Below, piece after piece: positions 8,823 through 17,388 of a DNA stretch of 64,000 nucleotides. The stretch comes from Microbulbifer variabilis (GTDB lineage: Bacteria; Pseudomonadota; Gammaproteobacteria; Pseudomonadales; Cellvibrionaceae), in the NCBI RefSeq assembly GCF_023716485.1, contig NZ_CP092418.1, positions 1,285,001 to 1,349,000 on the forward strand, in the 5' to 3' direction. Made by a program: the position numbers and the translations under genes. The first letter of the stretch is position 1. The number at the start of each line of letters is the position of its first letter. Below the pieces are notes generated by a model that saw only the letters and a list, made by a program, of their open reading frames with translations, did no database searches and was not told the origin of the DNA.

Positions 8823-9854
8823 ATGTTTACCAGATCTCTATTTCAAAAAGCGATTGCAACTGTTGGTTTGATTGGTGCCATTGGGGCCAATGCCGCTGAG
8901 CAAGTAAATATTTACTCCTACCGACAACCTTTCCTGATTGAGCCGATCTTGCAGGAGTTCACCGAGAAAACCGGTATTGAGACCAAAGTGGTCTACGCCA
9001 GCAAAGGCTTGAACGAGCGTTTGCAAAGGGAAGGGCGCAACAGCCCTGCCGACCTGGTTCTGACTTCCAATACCAGTAGTCTGATGGACCTGCTTAATAA
9101 GCAGCTGACCCAACCGGTTAGTAGTGAAATCCTGGAAGACAATATCCCGGCGCAATTCCGTGATAAGGCCGGCAACTGGTTCGGCCTGACAACCCGAGCG
9201 CGTTTAATCTACGCCTCCAAAGACCGCGTTAAACCCGGTGAAATCACTCGCTACGAAGAGCTGGTAGACCCCAAGTGGAAGGGCCGAATCTGTACCCGCA
9301 GCGGCAAGCACCCCTACACCCTGTCCTTGATCGCCTCCATGATCGCCCATCACGGTGAAGCAGAAACTAAAGAGTGGTTGCAAGGCGTGAAAGCGAATCT
9401 GGCGCGTAAGCCGCAGGGCAATGACCGTGCACAGGTGAAAGCCATTAGCGAAGGTGTCTGCGACCTCTCCCTGGGTAACAGCTACTACTTCGGTAAAATG
9501 ATCACCAACAAGGAGCAGCCGGAGCAGGTGGATTGGGCCAAGTCAGTCAACCTGATCTTCCCTAACCAGAAGGATCGCGGTACCCATATGTTTATTTCCG
9601 GCGCGGCGCTGACCAAGCATGCCCCCAACCGTGAAAATGCCGTTAAGCTGCTGGAATTCCTCAGTGGTGCCGATGCTCAATACGCTTACGCTGAGAAAAA
9701 TTTTGAGTTCCCTGTACGCCCCGGTACTGCTCGCTCTGAGTTGATCAAGGAATATATGGGTGAGTTTAAAGAAGACGATCTGAGCCTCACGGAAATCGGT
9801 TCCTACGTTCCGGCGGCTTCCCGTATGGTTGATGAAGTACGCTTTGACTTTTAG
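8823..9854 (+). CDS. fbpA: Ferric-iron ABC transporter, periplasmic binding protein
   Basis: 343-aa FbpA/FutA-type protein with a signal peptide (1-24, cleavage near ANA-AE). The mature start EQVNIYSYRQPFLIEPIL is typical of the family. The adjacent tyrosines in GNSYYFGKM correspond to the iron-ligating YY pair, and Tyr12-region and Arg residues are also present. It binds ferric iron in the periplasm and delivers it to FbpB. A Fur-like box precedes it. A strong stem-loop (9917-9950) separates it from fbpB, which would keep fbpA expression higher than that of the permease. Confidence 0.93.
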   Translation: MFTRSLFQKAIATVGLIGAIGANAAEQVNIYSYRQPFLIEPILQEFTEKTGIETKVVYASKGLNERLQREGRNSPADLVLTSNTSSLMDLLNKQLTQPVSSEILEDNIPAQFRDKAGNWFGLTTRARLIYASKDRVKPGEITRYEELVDPKWKGRICTRSGKHPYTLSLIASMIAHHGEAETKEWLQGVKANLARKPQGNDRAQVKAISEGVCDLSLGNSYYFGKMITNKEQPEQVDWAKSVNLIFPNQKDRGTHMFISGAALTKHAPNRENAVKLLEFLSGADAQYAYAEKNFEFPVRPGTARSELIKEYMGEFKEDDLSLTEIGSYVPAASRMVDEVRFDF

Positions 9855-9916
9855 AATGATTAACTGAATGGGAGTTGCTGCCGAGTAAATTGACAGCACT
9901 ATCTCAGCCTTATTCG

Positions 9917-9952
9917 AACGGCCCTGTCGAGAGACCAGGGCCGTTCTTTTAT
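9917..9952 (+). terminator. Stem-loop between fbpA and fbpB
   Basis: A 10-bp perfect inverted repeat (AACGGCCCTG and its complement) is followed by CTTTT. It lies 24 bp before the fbpB start and probably acts as a partial terminator, giving excess binding protein over permease. Confidence 0.8.
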
Positions 9953-9976
9953 AATGAGCTTTTGATTTTTTAATTC

Positions 9977-11662
9977 ATGCTAAACCGAGCGAATTTATCA
10001 GCGTCCCGCTGGCTGCTACTGGTAGCTACTATTTCCCTACTGGTAGCCCTGCCAGTGCTATCTATCTTTTGGTTGGCATTTTTCCCTGAAGAAAATATCT
10101 GGCCGCACCTGTTAGACACGGTGCTGTTTCACTATGTGTCCTCCACATTGATTCTGGCTGGTGGTGTCGGTTTAGTAACGTTGATAGCTGGCGTTGGCAG
10201 CGCTTGGCTGGTGAGTATGTGCCAGTTCCCCGGGCGCCGGTTGTTCGAGTGGGCGTTGCTACTGCCGTTTGCAGTTCCCGCCTATGTGATTGCCTACGTC
10301 TATACAGATTTGCTGGAGTACGCGGGCCCAGTGCAAAAGTCTTTGCGGGCTTGGTTTGGTTGGCAGACGGCCAGGGATTACTGGTTCCCTGAGATCCGCA
10401 GTATGGGTGGGGCGATTGCCATGCTGTCACTGGTGCTCTTCCCCTATGTGTATATGCTCTCGCGCGCGGCCTTTATCGAACAGTGCGGCAGTATACGTGC
10501 CGCGAGCCGGTCATTGGGCTGCACGCCCTGGCAGAGCTTCTTGCGCGTATCCCTGCCAATGGCACGCCCGGCAATTGCGGTGGGCTTGTCACTGGTGCTG
10601 ATGGAGACCCTGAATGACTTCGGCACTGTCGACTTCTTTGCGGTGCGCACCTTGAGTGTTGGGATTTACGATACCTGGCTGAGCCGCGGTAATTTAGGGG
10701 GGGCGGCACAAATTGCCTGTAGCACCCTGATTTTTGTTGTTCTGTTAATTACGTTGGAGCGAATGGGGCGGGCGAGGCAGAAGCACTTTGTACAGTCGCC
10801 AAATTCCCAGCGTGAACGTTATGTATTGTGCGGTTGGCGGGCTGGTGTAGCCCTGTTGTTCTGTGGGTTACTGTTGGTGGCCGGTTTTATTATTCCCCTG
10901 CTGGTTCTGGGTGGATACGCACTTAGTAACTTTTCCAGCTATTGGAGCGAAGATTTTATACAGATCGCCAGCAATAGCTTGTTACTGTCTATTGCAGCAG
11001 CACTGGTCTCTGTACTGCTGGGCTTGCTGTTGGCTTACGGTAAGCGACTGCAACCCAAAAGGCCCGTACGGCTCTTGGTCGGCTTTTCCAAGCTGGGTTA
11101 TGCAATGCCCGGGGCGGTATTGGCGATTGGAGTCCTGATTCCACTGGCCGCATTTGATAATGCCGTCGACGCTTTTTTACGTGAGCACTTCGATATCTCC
11201 ATAGGGCTACTGTTAAGCGGCAGTATTTTTGCCATTATTTTTGCCTACACGGTGCGCTTCCTGGCGGTATCTACGGGGGCCATAGAATCCAGCCTGGAGA
11301 AGGTAACCCCATCAATGGATAGGGCTGCCCGCTCTCTGGGGCGCAATAGCTGGCAAACCCTGTGGGCCGTGCACCTCCCCTTGGTGCGTACAGGGCTGCT
11401 AACGGGTGGCTTGGTGGTCTTTGTGGATTGTATGAAAGAACTGCCGGCGACTTTGCTTCTGCGCCCCTTCGGCTTTGACACCCTGGCGACTTATGTTTAC
11501 CAGTTTGCTTCTGATGAGATGCTGGAACGCTCGGCCCTGGGGGCTTTATTGATTGTCCTGGTAGGATTAATCCCGGTGATTTTGTTGAGCCGTTCCATTG
11601 GGTGGCGCAGAGGTGAGGAGCGCACAGCCCTGGCGAGCTCTGAAGCGCCCGCCCTGTCTTGA
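9977..11662 (+). CDS. fbpB: Ferric-iron ABC transporter, fused permease
   Basis: 561-aa inner-membrane protein made of two BPD_transp_1 modules (about 55-265 and 330-545), with roughly 12 membrane helices. Each half carries an EAA loop that contacts the ATPase: AASRSLGCTPWQSFLRVSLP in the first and AARSLGRNSWQTLWAVHLP in the second. Length and layout match FbpB/FutB-type permeases. It forms the channel for iron handed over by FbpA. The ATPase gene (fbpC) is not downstream in the same direction but lies convergent, with 6 bp between the two stop codons, an unusual arrangement for this transporter. Confidence 0.92.
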   Translation: MLNRANLSASRWLLLVATISLLVALPVLSIFWLAFFPEENIWPHLLDTVLFHYVSSTLILAGGVGLVTLIAGVGSAWLVSMCQFPGRRLFEWALLLPFAVPAYVIAYVYTDLLEYAGPVQKSLRAWFGWQTARDYWFPEIRSMGGAIAMLSLVLFPYVYMLSRAAFIEQCGSIRAASRSLGCTPWQSFLRVSLPMARPAIAVGLSLVLMETLNDFGTVDFFAVRTLSVGIYDTWLSRGNLGGAAQIACSTLIFVVLLITLERMGRARQKHFVQSPNSQRERYVLCGWRAGVALLFCGLLLVAGFIIPLLVLGGYALSNFSSYWSEDFIQIASNSLLLSIAAALVSVLLGLLLAYGKRLQPKRPVRLLVGFSKLGYAMPGAVLAIGVLIPLAAFDNAVDAFLREHFDISIGLLLSGSIFAIIFAYTVRFLAVSTGAIESSLEKVTPSMDRAARSLGRNSWQTLWAVHLPLVRTGLLTGGLVVFVDCMKELPATLLLRPFGFDTLATYVYQFASDEMLERSALGALLIVLVGLIPVILLSRSIGWRRGEERTALASSEAPALS

Positions 11663-11668
11663 TAGCTG

Positions 11669-12775
11669 CTATCGGGCCTGGTCAAACACCAGCGCAGAGG
11701 AGAGACGTAGGGGGAGTTTATCACCGGGAGCCGCTTGAACATTGGCATTCAAAGCGGCCTCGACAGTTTCCCCTGCGGCTAACTGAAAGCGATAGCTCAC
11801 TTGATTGCCGAGAAAATTCTTTTCCACAACCTGAGCCATAACCGCACCGGGATGTTCGCCTGCGGCAATATCCTCACTGCGCACAAACAGTTCGAGCCTA
11901 TCTCCACTTTCGTATGCAGCTGTTGGCATATTTACTTCCCCTAATGGGGTGCTGATAAGGTCTTTGCCCAGGACAGTGCCGGAGATAATGCTCCCTTCAC
12001 TAACGATTCTCGCAACTGCCAAATTCTTTGGCTTCTGATAAGTATCCTGTGGGCTGTCCCACTGCTGTAATTGACCTTGGCTGAGTACTCCCAGCTTGTC
12101 TCCAGCAATAAAGGCCTCGTGGCGGTCGTGGGTAACAATAATCGCAGGGATCTTCTCTTCGCGCAGTATATGGCGGACTTCGGCGGCGAGACTGCGGCGC
12201 AGCTCGGTATCCAGGTTAGAGAAGGGTTCATCCAGCAGCAACAACTTGGGGTGCGGTGCCAGTGCCCGAGCCAGAGCGACACGCTGCTGCTGACCACCGG
12301 ATAGTTGGTGCGGATACTGTTGCCCAAAACCTTTCAGGCGTACTAGCTGTAGCAACGACTGGGTACGAGATTGCCGTTGGCCTTTCGGCATTGACTGGAT
12401 ACCGAAGGCAATATTTTGCTCAACGGTGAGGTGTGGGAAGAGGGCATAGTCCTGAAATACCACCCCAATTTTCCGCTGCTCCGCTGGAACCTTTACTTTG
12501 GGAGAAGAGATTACTTCTCCAGACAGTTGAATATTCCCTGTAACGACTGGCTGAAATCCAGCGATAGCGTGCAGCAGGGTTGTTTTGCCGCAGCCGCTGG
12601 GGCCCAATAAGCAGGCAATCTCCCCGGCCTGTAAAGCCAAGGAAACTGATTCGATAACCACCTGCTCGCCGTAGCGGCACTGCAGGTTTTCTATGGAGAG
12701 TATGGGGTGCACAGGTTTTCCGGTAATTTGGCTTTTAAACACTTCGGGCAGCGTTCGGGTGTAGTTGCTGATCAT
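11669..12775 (-). CDS. fbpC: Ferric-iron ABC transporter, ATP-binding protein
   Basis: About 368 residues from the ATG at 12775; the frame is open to a TTG at 12799. It has Walker A GPSGCGKTTLLH, Q-loop FQDYALFPHLTV, signature LSGGQQQRVALARAL, Walker B LLLLDEPFSNLD and the H-loop VTHDRHEA. A C-terminal TOBE-like extension is present (about 280-365). This matches FbpC of ferric importers, and the fbpA-fbpB genes adjacent on the other strand support the assignment. The convergent orientation means it must have its own promoter. A generic CUT1-type ATPase is the alternative. Confidence 0.9.
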   Translation of the reverse strand: MISNYTRTLPEVFKSQITGKPVHPILSIENLQCRYGEQVVIESVSLALQAGEIACLLGPSGCGKTTLLHAIAGFQPVVTGNIQLSGEVISSPKVKVPAEQRKIGVVFQDYALFPHLTVEQNIAFGIQSMPKGQRQSRTQSLLQLVRLKGFGQQYPHQLSGGQQQRVALARALAPHPKLLLLDEPFSNLDTELRRSLAAEVRHILREEKIPAIIVTHDRHEAFIAGDKLGVLSQGQLQQWDSPQDTYQKPKNLAVARIVSEGSIISGTVLGKDLISTPLGEVNMPTAAYESGDRLELFVRSEDIAAGEHPGAVMAQVVEKNFLGNQVSYRFQLAAGETVEAALNANVQAAPGDKLPLRLSSALVFDQAR

Positions 12776-13090
12776 AGTTATCACTAAGCTAACCGGCAAC
12801 TAGTCCCGTGTGAAGCATACTATTAGCAGCCCTGCGAAGGCTTCTTTTAGTTGGAGCAAAGCTGGGTGTTTTTTAAGCAGTAAATACTCACTCTAAACCT
12901 CATAGGCTAATTTATTCTTTCTCATAGATAATAAGATCTCGTCTATCTCAGAATCACAGTGACCAGCTAAATAGAATCGATATCTAACTGTAAAATAAGC
13001 CGACCCAAATCAGATGATACCATCAGCCTCGGCATAGAGATCTTGAGCCGCGTAATGCTTGTTAGTAAAGGTTTACTTTAGTGCTTTACT
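12776..13090. other. Intergenic region without a recognisable gene
   Basis: About 315 bp with no supported frame. It must contain the fbpC promoter. No Fur-like palindrome comparable to that at 8781 was found here. Confidence 0.4.
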
Positions 13091-13375
13091 TTACTGCCAA
13101 CCATGTTGATCGTTTTTAGAGCTTCCTCCGAGCAATCGCTTAAAAAGCTCAGAAAAAATACCTGCAACGATATCCTCTTTGTTCATAGAGTCTTTTTCTC
13201 GTAGCTTCTCTGCCTTTCTGTCCAGCTGTTTGGCCATGGAATAATTATTGTTTACTCTGGCGTCTTCAGCCTGTGCTTCTAGTTCATTAGCTTTGGCATT
13301 TCTGTCATATATGTTAGCGGTAGAAACACATCCGGAAATAAATATAACTGACAGAGTGAAAAACAATCTTTTCAT
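13091..13375 (-). CDS. Small predicted lipoprotein
   Basis: About 94 residues from the ATG at 13375: a signal with lipobox ISGC, then a charged, Ala/Glu/Lys-rich helical region (ANELEAQAEDARVNN to AEKLREKD), likely a coiled coil. A short hydrophobic C-terminal motif (GIFSELFKRLLGG) follows. No family is recognised. An upstream in-frame ATG at 13402 has no ribosome-binding site. The gene is AT-rich like the cassette region that starts here and may belong to it, although no clear attC follows it. Confidence 0.6.
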   Translation of the reverse strand: MKRLFFTLSVIFISGCVSTANIYDRNAKANELEAQAEDARVNNNYSMAKQLDRKAEKLREKDSMNKEDIVAGIFSELFKRLLGGSSKNDQHGWQ

Positions 13376-13588
13376 GCTGGGTGAAACAAATTCGAGATTC
13401 ATAATATTTTAATGGCCGGTGTTGGCTTGTATAGTGTTGTCAGCACTATACCATAGTCTGATGCAGTAACGCGTTATGTGATGTTGAAAGCAAGAATCAG
13501 GTCAAAAGCATCGCGGTCTTAGCTCCTTAAAAAACTCCTTGGAGGTCTTTCCCTTTGCGCTGCAGCCAAGTTAGCTTTATCCCTAAAA

Positions 13589-14269
13589 TCATAATGTTTG
13601 TTTTTTAATGTTTGTTTTATGGTTGTTTATTAATAGAAAATAAATCCATAAGGTCGATAGTGCAGCAAAGAAACACCAGGTTGATATCCATGTTTCACGT
13701 TGAGTAAAGAAAGTGATAGCACCAAATAGCATGACAAGTGCCCAAAACTTCCTAAATAGACGATTGCTCGATAATAAAAATAAAACACCAAGCGAGGCAT
13801 AGATGATATCTCGTACTATAACGGATAACAGTCCGCCACCGGACACTTCATAGCATAGGCTATGTCCACATACACTTGTTTTTATTAAATGCCTTGGCCC
13901 TGTTTCTAATAGGACAGGTATCCATAGGTATAAACCAAAAACAAAACCTATTATGATAAATATAGTGAAAAAAATTCTTTTCCATTTTTTTGTTTCAAGG
14001 CTATAAGCTACAATAGGTATCCAAGTAAGCCAAAAGAAGAAGGCAAAAAATAAAAATAAAATAGAAGAAAGCGTCATCAGTGATATTATGTTCTCGTTGT
14101 ACCCAATCCATACCGCTCCTTCAATTGCTTGTTGTAACGCAAAAAGGATAGGGGTAATCGCGAGTAATAAATAGGTTTTATCATTTTTCATAACGTGTCT
14201 TGTGCACAAAGCACCGCCAACAAGAAGGACAGTTGCTGATCCGAATGATGCTGTGGCTGAAAAACACAT
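13589..14269 (-). CDS. Multi-pass membrane protein, DUF6629-like
   Basis: 226 residues with about seven predicted helices and the N-terminus MCFSATASFGSATVLL, which I associate with the DUF6629 family. It is an integral inner-membrane protein of unknown function. The gene is strongly AT-rich and oriented like the cassette genes to its right. A GTTAGC-type sequence and a TAACGC (about 13466-13575) lie after its stop and might be a decayed attC, so it may be an old cassette. No functional context is available. Confidence 0.65.
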   Translation of the reverse strand: MCFSATASFGSATVLLVGGALCTRHVMKNDKTYLLLAITPILFALQQAIEGAVWIGYNENIISLMTLSSILFLFFAFFFWLTWIPIVAYSLETKKWKRIFFTIFIIIGFVFGLYLWIPVLLETGPRHLIKTSVCGHSLCYEVSGGGLLSVIVRDIIYASLGVLFLLSSNRLFRKFWALVMLFGAITFFTQRETWISTWCFFAALSTLWIYFLLINNHKTNIKKQTL

Positions 14270-15142
14270 AGTGGTTTTCTCTGTATGTAAAATATTGTCA
14301 TTTAAGCCAGAGGCTTAAAGCTTGATGAACTATATAACAATAGCCTTAACCTAAAAAATTGGTTGAAATTCGCTAATTTGTACTAAGCTTTTGAATTTTT
14401 CTGGAAGGCCTAAGTCAATTTCAACCCTTCGTTTTACCCTGTGGGTGAGATCGAAAACACCATCAAAGGGGCATCGAGTTTACCTATGAAATTTGATGCT
14501 TATGTAGATAAAGTCTATGTCGACTGTGGGCAACAAGCCAGTTTGACACCTCTAAGTCAGTTGCAGCGTTTTACTCAGTTATTAACGTTGGTCATCGTTT
14601 TGACCTTTGCGTCGGGGGTTTCCTATTGCACACTAAAGCAATAATGCTCCCACAAACACTAATTGTATTGGAGGTATTATTCTTATCGGTACTTTCTGGT
14701 CATTTACTTTACGCGCATAAAGAGGGGGTCACCAATCATCTTGTGACAGCGAAGTTATTGGGCAGGGTTAAGGTGGTTAGCGATGGCTCAGTCAACTGTA
14801 CCTTGTCCAAGAAGACAGGAAAATCCGCTGAAATTTAGTTGCTGTGAGCTATTTTACCCTATTAACGGCACCTTGGGTTTAGGCGTGGATGTCACGGTTA
14901 AGCCTATCTGCGGTAAATAAGAACTGGCGGTCATATGTTATTACCCTCATAAATTTGGACGTCCCTATCACACTGATATAATCGTGAGTTTTAGACTCAT
15001 TTCGGATGCTGAGATCACGGTGAACACTTACTACTATTTGAGTCACTGTTTGCCCGTATTATTGATCATACTAGAACGACCAGAGGGTAAAGAATGTCCT
15101 CATCTAGATAGCTAGACGGAGGCTCAAAGGGCAGATGCCTTA
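14270..15142. other. Gene-poor decayed region
   Basis: About 870 bp between the DUF6629-like and DUF2007-like genes. Short plus-strand frames at 14441-14644 and 14626-14838 run on in a related reading (EIENTIKGASSLPMKFDAY and onward) but are broken by stops and do not match a family I know. This looks like a degraded gene rather than empty spacer. I annotate no CDS. Confidence 0.4.
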
Positions 15143-15553
15143 TTACTTGTGATTATTAAGTTTTTGGAAATGGCCACAATCCCTGCACTTAATACCATGT
15201 TGGTAGAAAAATAGAGGCATACCCAAGAGTAGGAAGACCAAAAATGCGGGCTTTTTTCCCTTGGTAAATGGCTCAATATTTCGTGAAGAGCAGGACTCAC
15301 ATTTCCTTTCCCCATCACACCCTAATTCTTGGTCTACAAGATTGGAACGGTCTTGATTAAGGATTTCATGGGCTTTATCAAGGTCGCTTTCCGACACTTG
15401 AAGCCTTACTCCACCCATAGCATTAGAATATAGCCACTGCATATTGACTGTGTGCTCATCTGCAATGAAGGCGCTTATTCCTTCAGACTCAAGTCTTGCT
15501 TTTGCAATCTGGGCTTCATATGGAAATGAGAATCTAGCAACGGTTACTAGCAA
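15143..15553 (-). CDS. DUF2007-type protein with zinc-ribbon and membrane segment
   Basis: 136 residues. Residues 1-68 form a DUF2007-like 'putative signal transducing protein' domain (FPYEAQIAKARLESEGI then VRLQVSESDLDKAHEIL). A cysteine pair (CESC), one membrane helix (about 97-113) and a second CxxC (CRDC) follow, so a split zinc ribbon around the helix is plausible. The function of the family is unknown. Its orientation and AT richness match the cassette array, where DUF2007 proteins are common cargo, but the expected attC after the stop is not clear. Confidence 0.75.
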   Translation of the reverse strand: MLVTVARFSFPYEAQIAKARLESEGISAFIADEHTVNMQWLYSNAMGGVRLQVSESDLDKAHEILNQDRSNLVDQELGCDGERKCESCSSRNIEPFTKGKKPAFLVFLLLGMPLFFYQHGIKCRDCGHFQKLNNHK

Positions 15554-15963
15554 GTGATCACCTTAGCGCTTAACGAGGGTATAGAAAAAAACACCTAAAT
15601 TTTTGTATGGTTATTTTACGAAAAAATAGCCTACTTACCAGTGAAAACTAAATCAGACTACACAAAGAATCCTCATTTCAGGAAATTCATCATATTCCTC
15701 CCATTCAGCATTCATGCGATGTATGTGTAGAGAAGTGAGCGTAGATTCTTATTCATTGAAAACGATTCCAGCTTAAAGATCAAATAGGCTATTACTGCCA
15801 ATGTTTCTTGGGCAAAGCGAACATATACGATAGCAGCCGATATTAAAGGTAAATCGGTAAGTCAAATTCTTCATGGAAGAGCTACGCAGCCCCTTTTTAT
15901 AGCCTTAATCGTGTTGATAACTTCTTCAGATTTATCCATCATGAATTTTGTTCTTGGTAAGAA
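15554..15963. other. Intergenic region without a recognisable gene
   Basis: About 410 bp of AT-rich sequence with no supported frame. It leads into a decayed attC-like structure at 15964-16075. Confidence 0.4.
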
Positions 15964-16075
15964 ATAACATCGCAATCAGACGCGGCTTACTTTGTGTGCT
16001 TTTTGAGCGTAAATAGCAGTGCAGTTACTATACAAGAGATACACAAAGCAAGATGTCAGCTGAATTGCTCTGTCA
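15964..16075 (-). repeat. Decayed attC site after the SpoU-type gene
   Basis: The two arms around 15990 (CTTACTTTGTGTGC) and 16050 (ACACAAAGCAAG) are complementary. The centre aligns with that of the clear attC at 28760-28867 (TTTTG.GCG.AAAT..GAG/CAG.GCAG). It directly abuts the stop codon of the methyltransferase gene, as in a cassette. The core R'' and R' sites have diverged. Confidence 0.6.
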
Positions 16076-16711
16076 AGTGCCGCGGTTGGCTCGCTTATAC
16101 TTTTCCTGGTACTCGCGGCGCTGCTTGGTAACTTCATACAATACAATCCCAGAAGTTGTTCCAAGGTTTAAGCTTTCTATCATTCCAAACATTGGAATAG
16201 ATACGCAGAAATCGCTACTTTTGACTGCAAGATCACTGATACCTCTAGATTCGTTACCAAACCATACTGCTAATCTTGGCTGAGTGTAATCGGCCTCATG
16301 CAATATAAAGTTGTCTTCTCCTTTTACATGAGGAGAGGTAACAATCGAGGTAAATCTGTTGTTCGCCAAATGATCCAGGCATTCTTCGGTACTATCAAAT
16401 CGCTTTACAAAGCTCCATTTGATTGCTGAGACAGACGGTTTTGAGAGTGATTTCCTTTCTCTCATTTCCTGCCATTCATCAGGCAATGAGTTGCGTGGAT
16501 CAATAATATAGGTTTTTTCGACGCCTAAAGCATTGACGTTTCGAATGACTGTTCCTATGTTCTTCATATCCATCGGGTATTCAAGAACACATATTAGATT
16601 TTTACAGCGATAAGGCTTAATTTGATTGGCTCTTTTTCGAGTGCCGCTTTTATCAACTTCCATCTTCTTGAAGATCTCAGATAATTTATTCAGACCTAAC
16701 GTTGCCAGCAT
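16073..16711 (-). CDS. SpoU/TrmH-family RNA methyltransferase (cassette-borne)
   Basis: About 212 residues from the ATG at 16711; the longer frame to 16768 is probably attC read-through. The SPOUT motifs are present: N-terminal NIGTVIRNVNALGVEKTYII, then AVWFGNESRGISD and the knot IPMFGMIESLNLGTTSGIVLYE. Such enzymes 2'-O-methylate tRNA or rRNA riboses. It lacks an L30-like N-terminal domain and is shorter than TrmH/RlmB, so it may be a stand-alone catalytic domain. An attC-like stem follows its stop and another lies just before its start, so I treat it as an old integron cassette. Confidence 0.8.
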   Translation of the reverse strand: MLATLGLNKLSEIFKKMEVDKSGTRKRANQIKPYRCKNLICVLEYPMDMKNIGTVIRNVNALGVEKTYIIDPRNSLPDEWQEMRERKSLSKPSVSAIKWSFVKRFDSTEECLDHLANNRFTSIVTSPHVKGEDNFILHEADYTQPRLAVWFGNESRGISDLAVKSSDFCVSIPMFGMIESLNLGTTSGIVLYEVTKQRREYQEKYKRANRGT

Positions 16712-16739
16712 AGGTAGCCGAAGTGGGACGTTGTTTGTA

Positions 16740-16812
16740 GCATAATAGGGATGCAGGTCCTTGCACAAGAAGGTGTATAGCTTTGGGCGTTGATTGGACT
16801 CTTTTGTTAAGG
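16740..16812 (-). repeat. Probable attC site after the 16813 lipoprotein gene
   Basis: A GTTAAGG R'-type core (16806-16812) abuts the stop of the next gene. The stretch between resembles the 3' arm of other attC sites here (GTGTATAGCTTTGGGCG recurs at 33726). The R'' side is diverged. Confidence 0.5.
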
Positions 16813-17208
16813 TTATTCACAAATTACGGTCCCGGCATTATATGGAGTAAAACTGAAAGTACATTTATCTGATATGCATTGCTCAATGAGATATGAGTCC
16901 TGCCCACAACCATTTCCTATATAGCTCACATAATAATGGCACTCATTGGTCACTGTGCCGTCACATTTGCTAACTTCAATACTTTCACCATCATAGTTAT
17001 ACCGTGACACATAGGAGAGATATTGCAATGCAATGGTTCTTGTAACTGAATACTCCACTCCCGAAGATTCAATTTGAACCTGAAACTTTGGCTCCGGCTT
17101 TCTCTGCTCTTTGGTACTTGTACAGCCTGAAAGCAACAATACAATTGTTATCAATATCGTTATACATGGCCGTCTTATCGTCAGCAGAGGCCAGAAGGAC
17201 TGGAACAA
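16813..17208 (-). CDS. Small lipoprotein gene next to IS stub, 5' end uncertain
   Basis: 131 codons from a TTG at 17208. A hydrophobic segment ends in a lipobox (LLLSGC), followed by a ~100-residue secreted domain with six cysteines (SKCDGTVTNEC, NGCGQDSYLIEQC, SDKCTF), probably disulphide-bonded. No family is recognised. The true start is unclear: no ribosome-binding site precedes the TTG, and the insertion-sequence stub begins 15 bp upstream, so the original 5' end or the preceding attC may have been lost. The attC-like core directly after the stop marks it as a cassette gene. Confidence 0.6.
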   Translation of the reverse strand: MFQSFWPLLTIRRPCITILITIVLLLSGCTSTKEQRKPEPKFQVQIESSGVEYSVTRTIALQYLSYVSRYNYDGESIEVSKCDGTVTNECHYYVSYIGNGCGQDSYLIEQCISDKCTFSFTPYNAGTVICE

Positions 17209-17222
17209 ACTGCCTGTGTTTG

Positions 17223-17291
17223 TATAGTTGTTTTTGTCCGATTCTGATGTTGAAAATCCTTTTCGCTAACGGGTATATTGAGACCTACTTA
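17223..17291 (-). mobile_element. IS110-type stub (left end only)
   Basis: About 70 bp nearly identical to the left end of the intact element at 32113 (from TATAGTTGTTTTTGTCCG through TTTTCGCTAACGGGT and TGAGACC). The similarity then stops abruptly, where the response-regulator fragment begins. It is the relic of an insertion whose rest was deleted. Confidence 0.8.
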
Positions 17292-17388
17292 CGTCATCCA
17301 CCGACAGCCCTTTGGACTCAAAATATTCGATGACGTTATTGGCCAAATCCTGCTGATCTTCCACCAACAAAATTGAACTTGTATTCAG
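17292..17388 (-). pseudogene. Response-regulator gene fragment (N-terminus only)
   Basis: Minus-strand translation gives about 32 residues, LNTSSILLVEDQQDLANNVI followed by EYFESKGLSVDD. This is the beta-1/alpha-1 part of a receiver domain with the acidic pair. The frame begins with CTG overlapping the stop of the ABC permease, after a GGAGG ribosome-binding site, and is cut at 17292 by the insertion-sequence stub. It indicates that the exporter once stood in an operon with a two-component regulator, which has been lost. Confidence 0.75.

Noticed and set aside
9543..9899. 118-codon minus-strand frame over the fbpA end
   Set aside because: Overlaps fbpA fully in antisense, with no domain or ribosome-binding site.
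14441..14838. Two short plus-strand frames
   Set aside because: Broken by stops, no starts with ribosome-binding sites; kept only as a decayed region.
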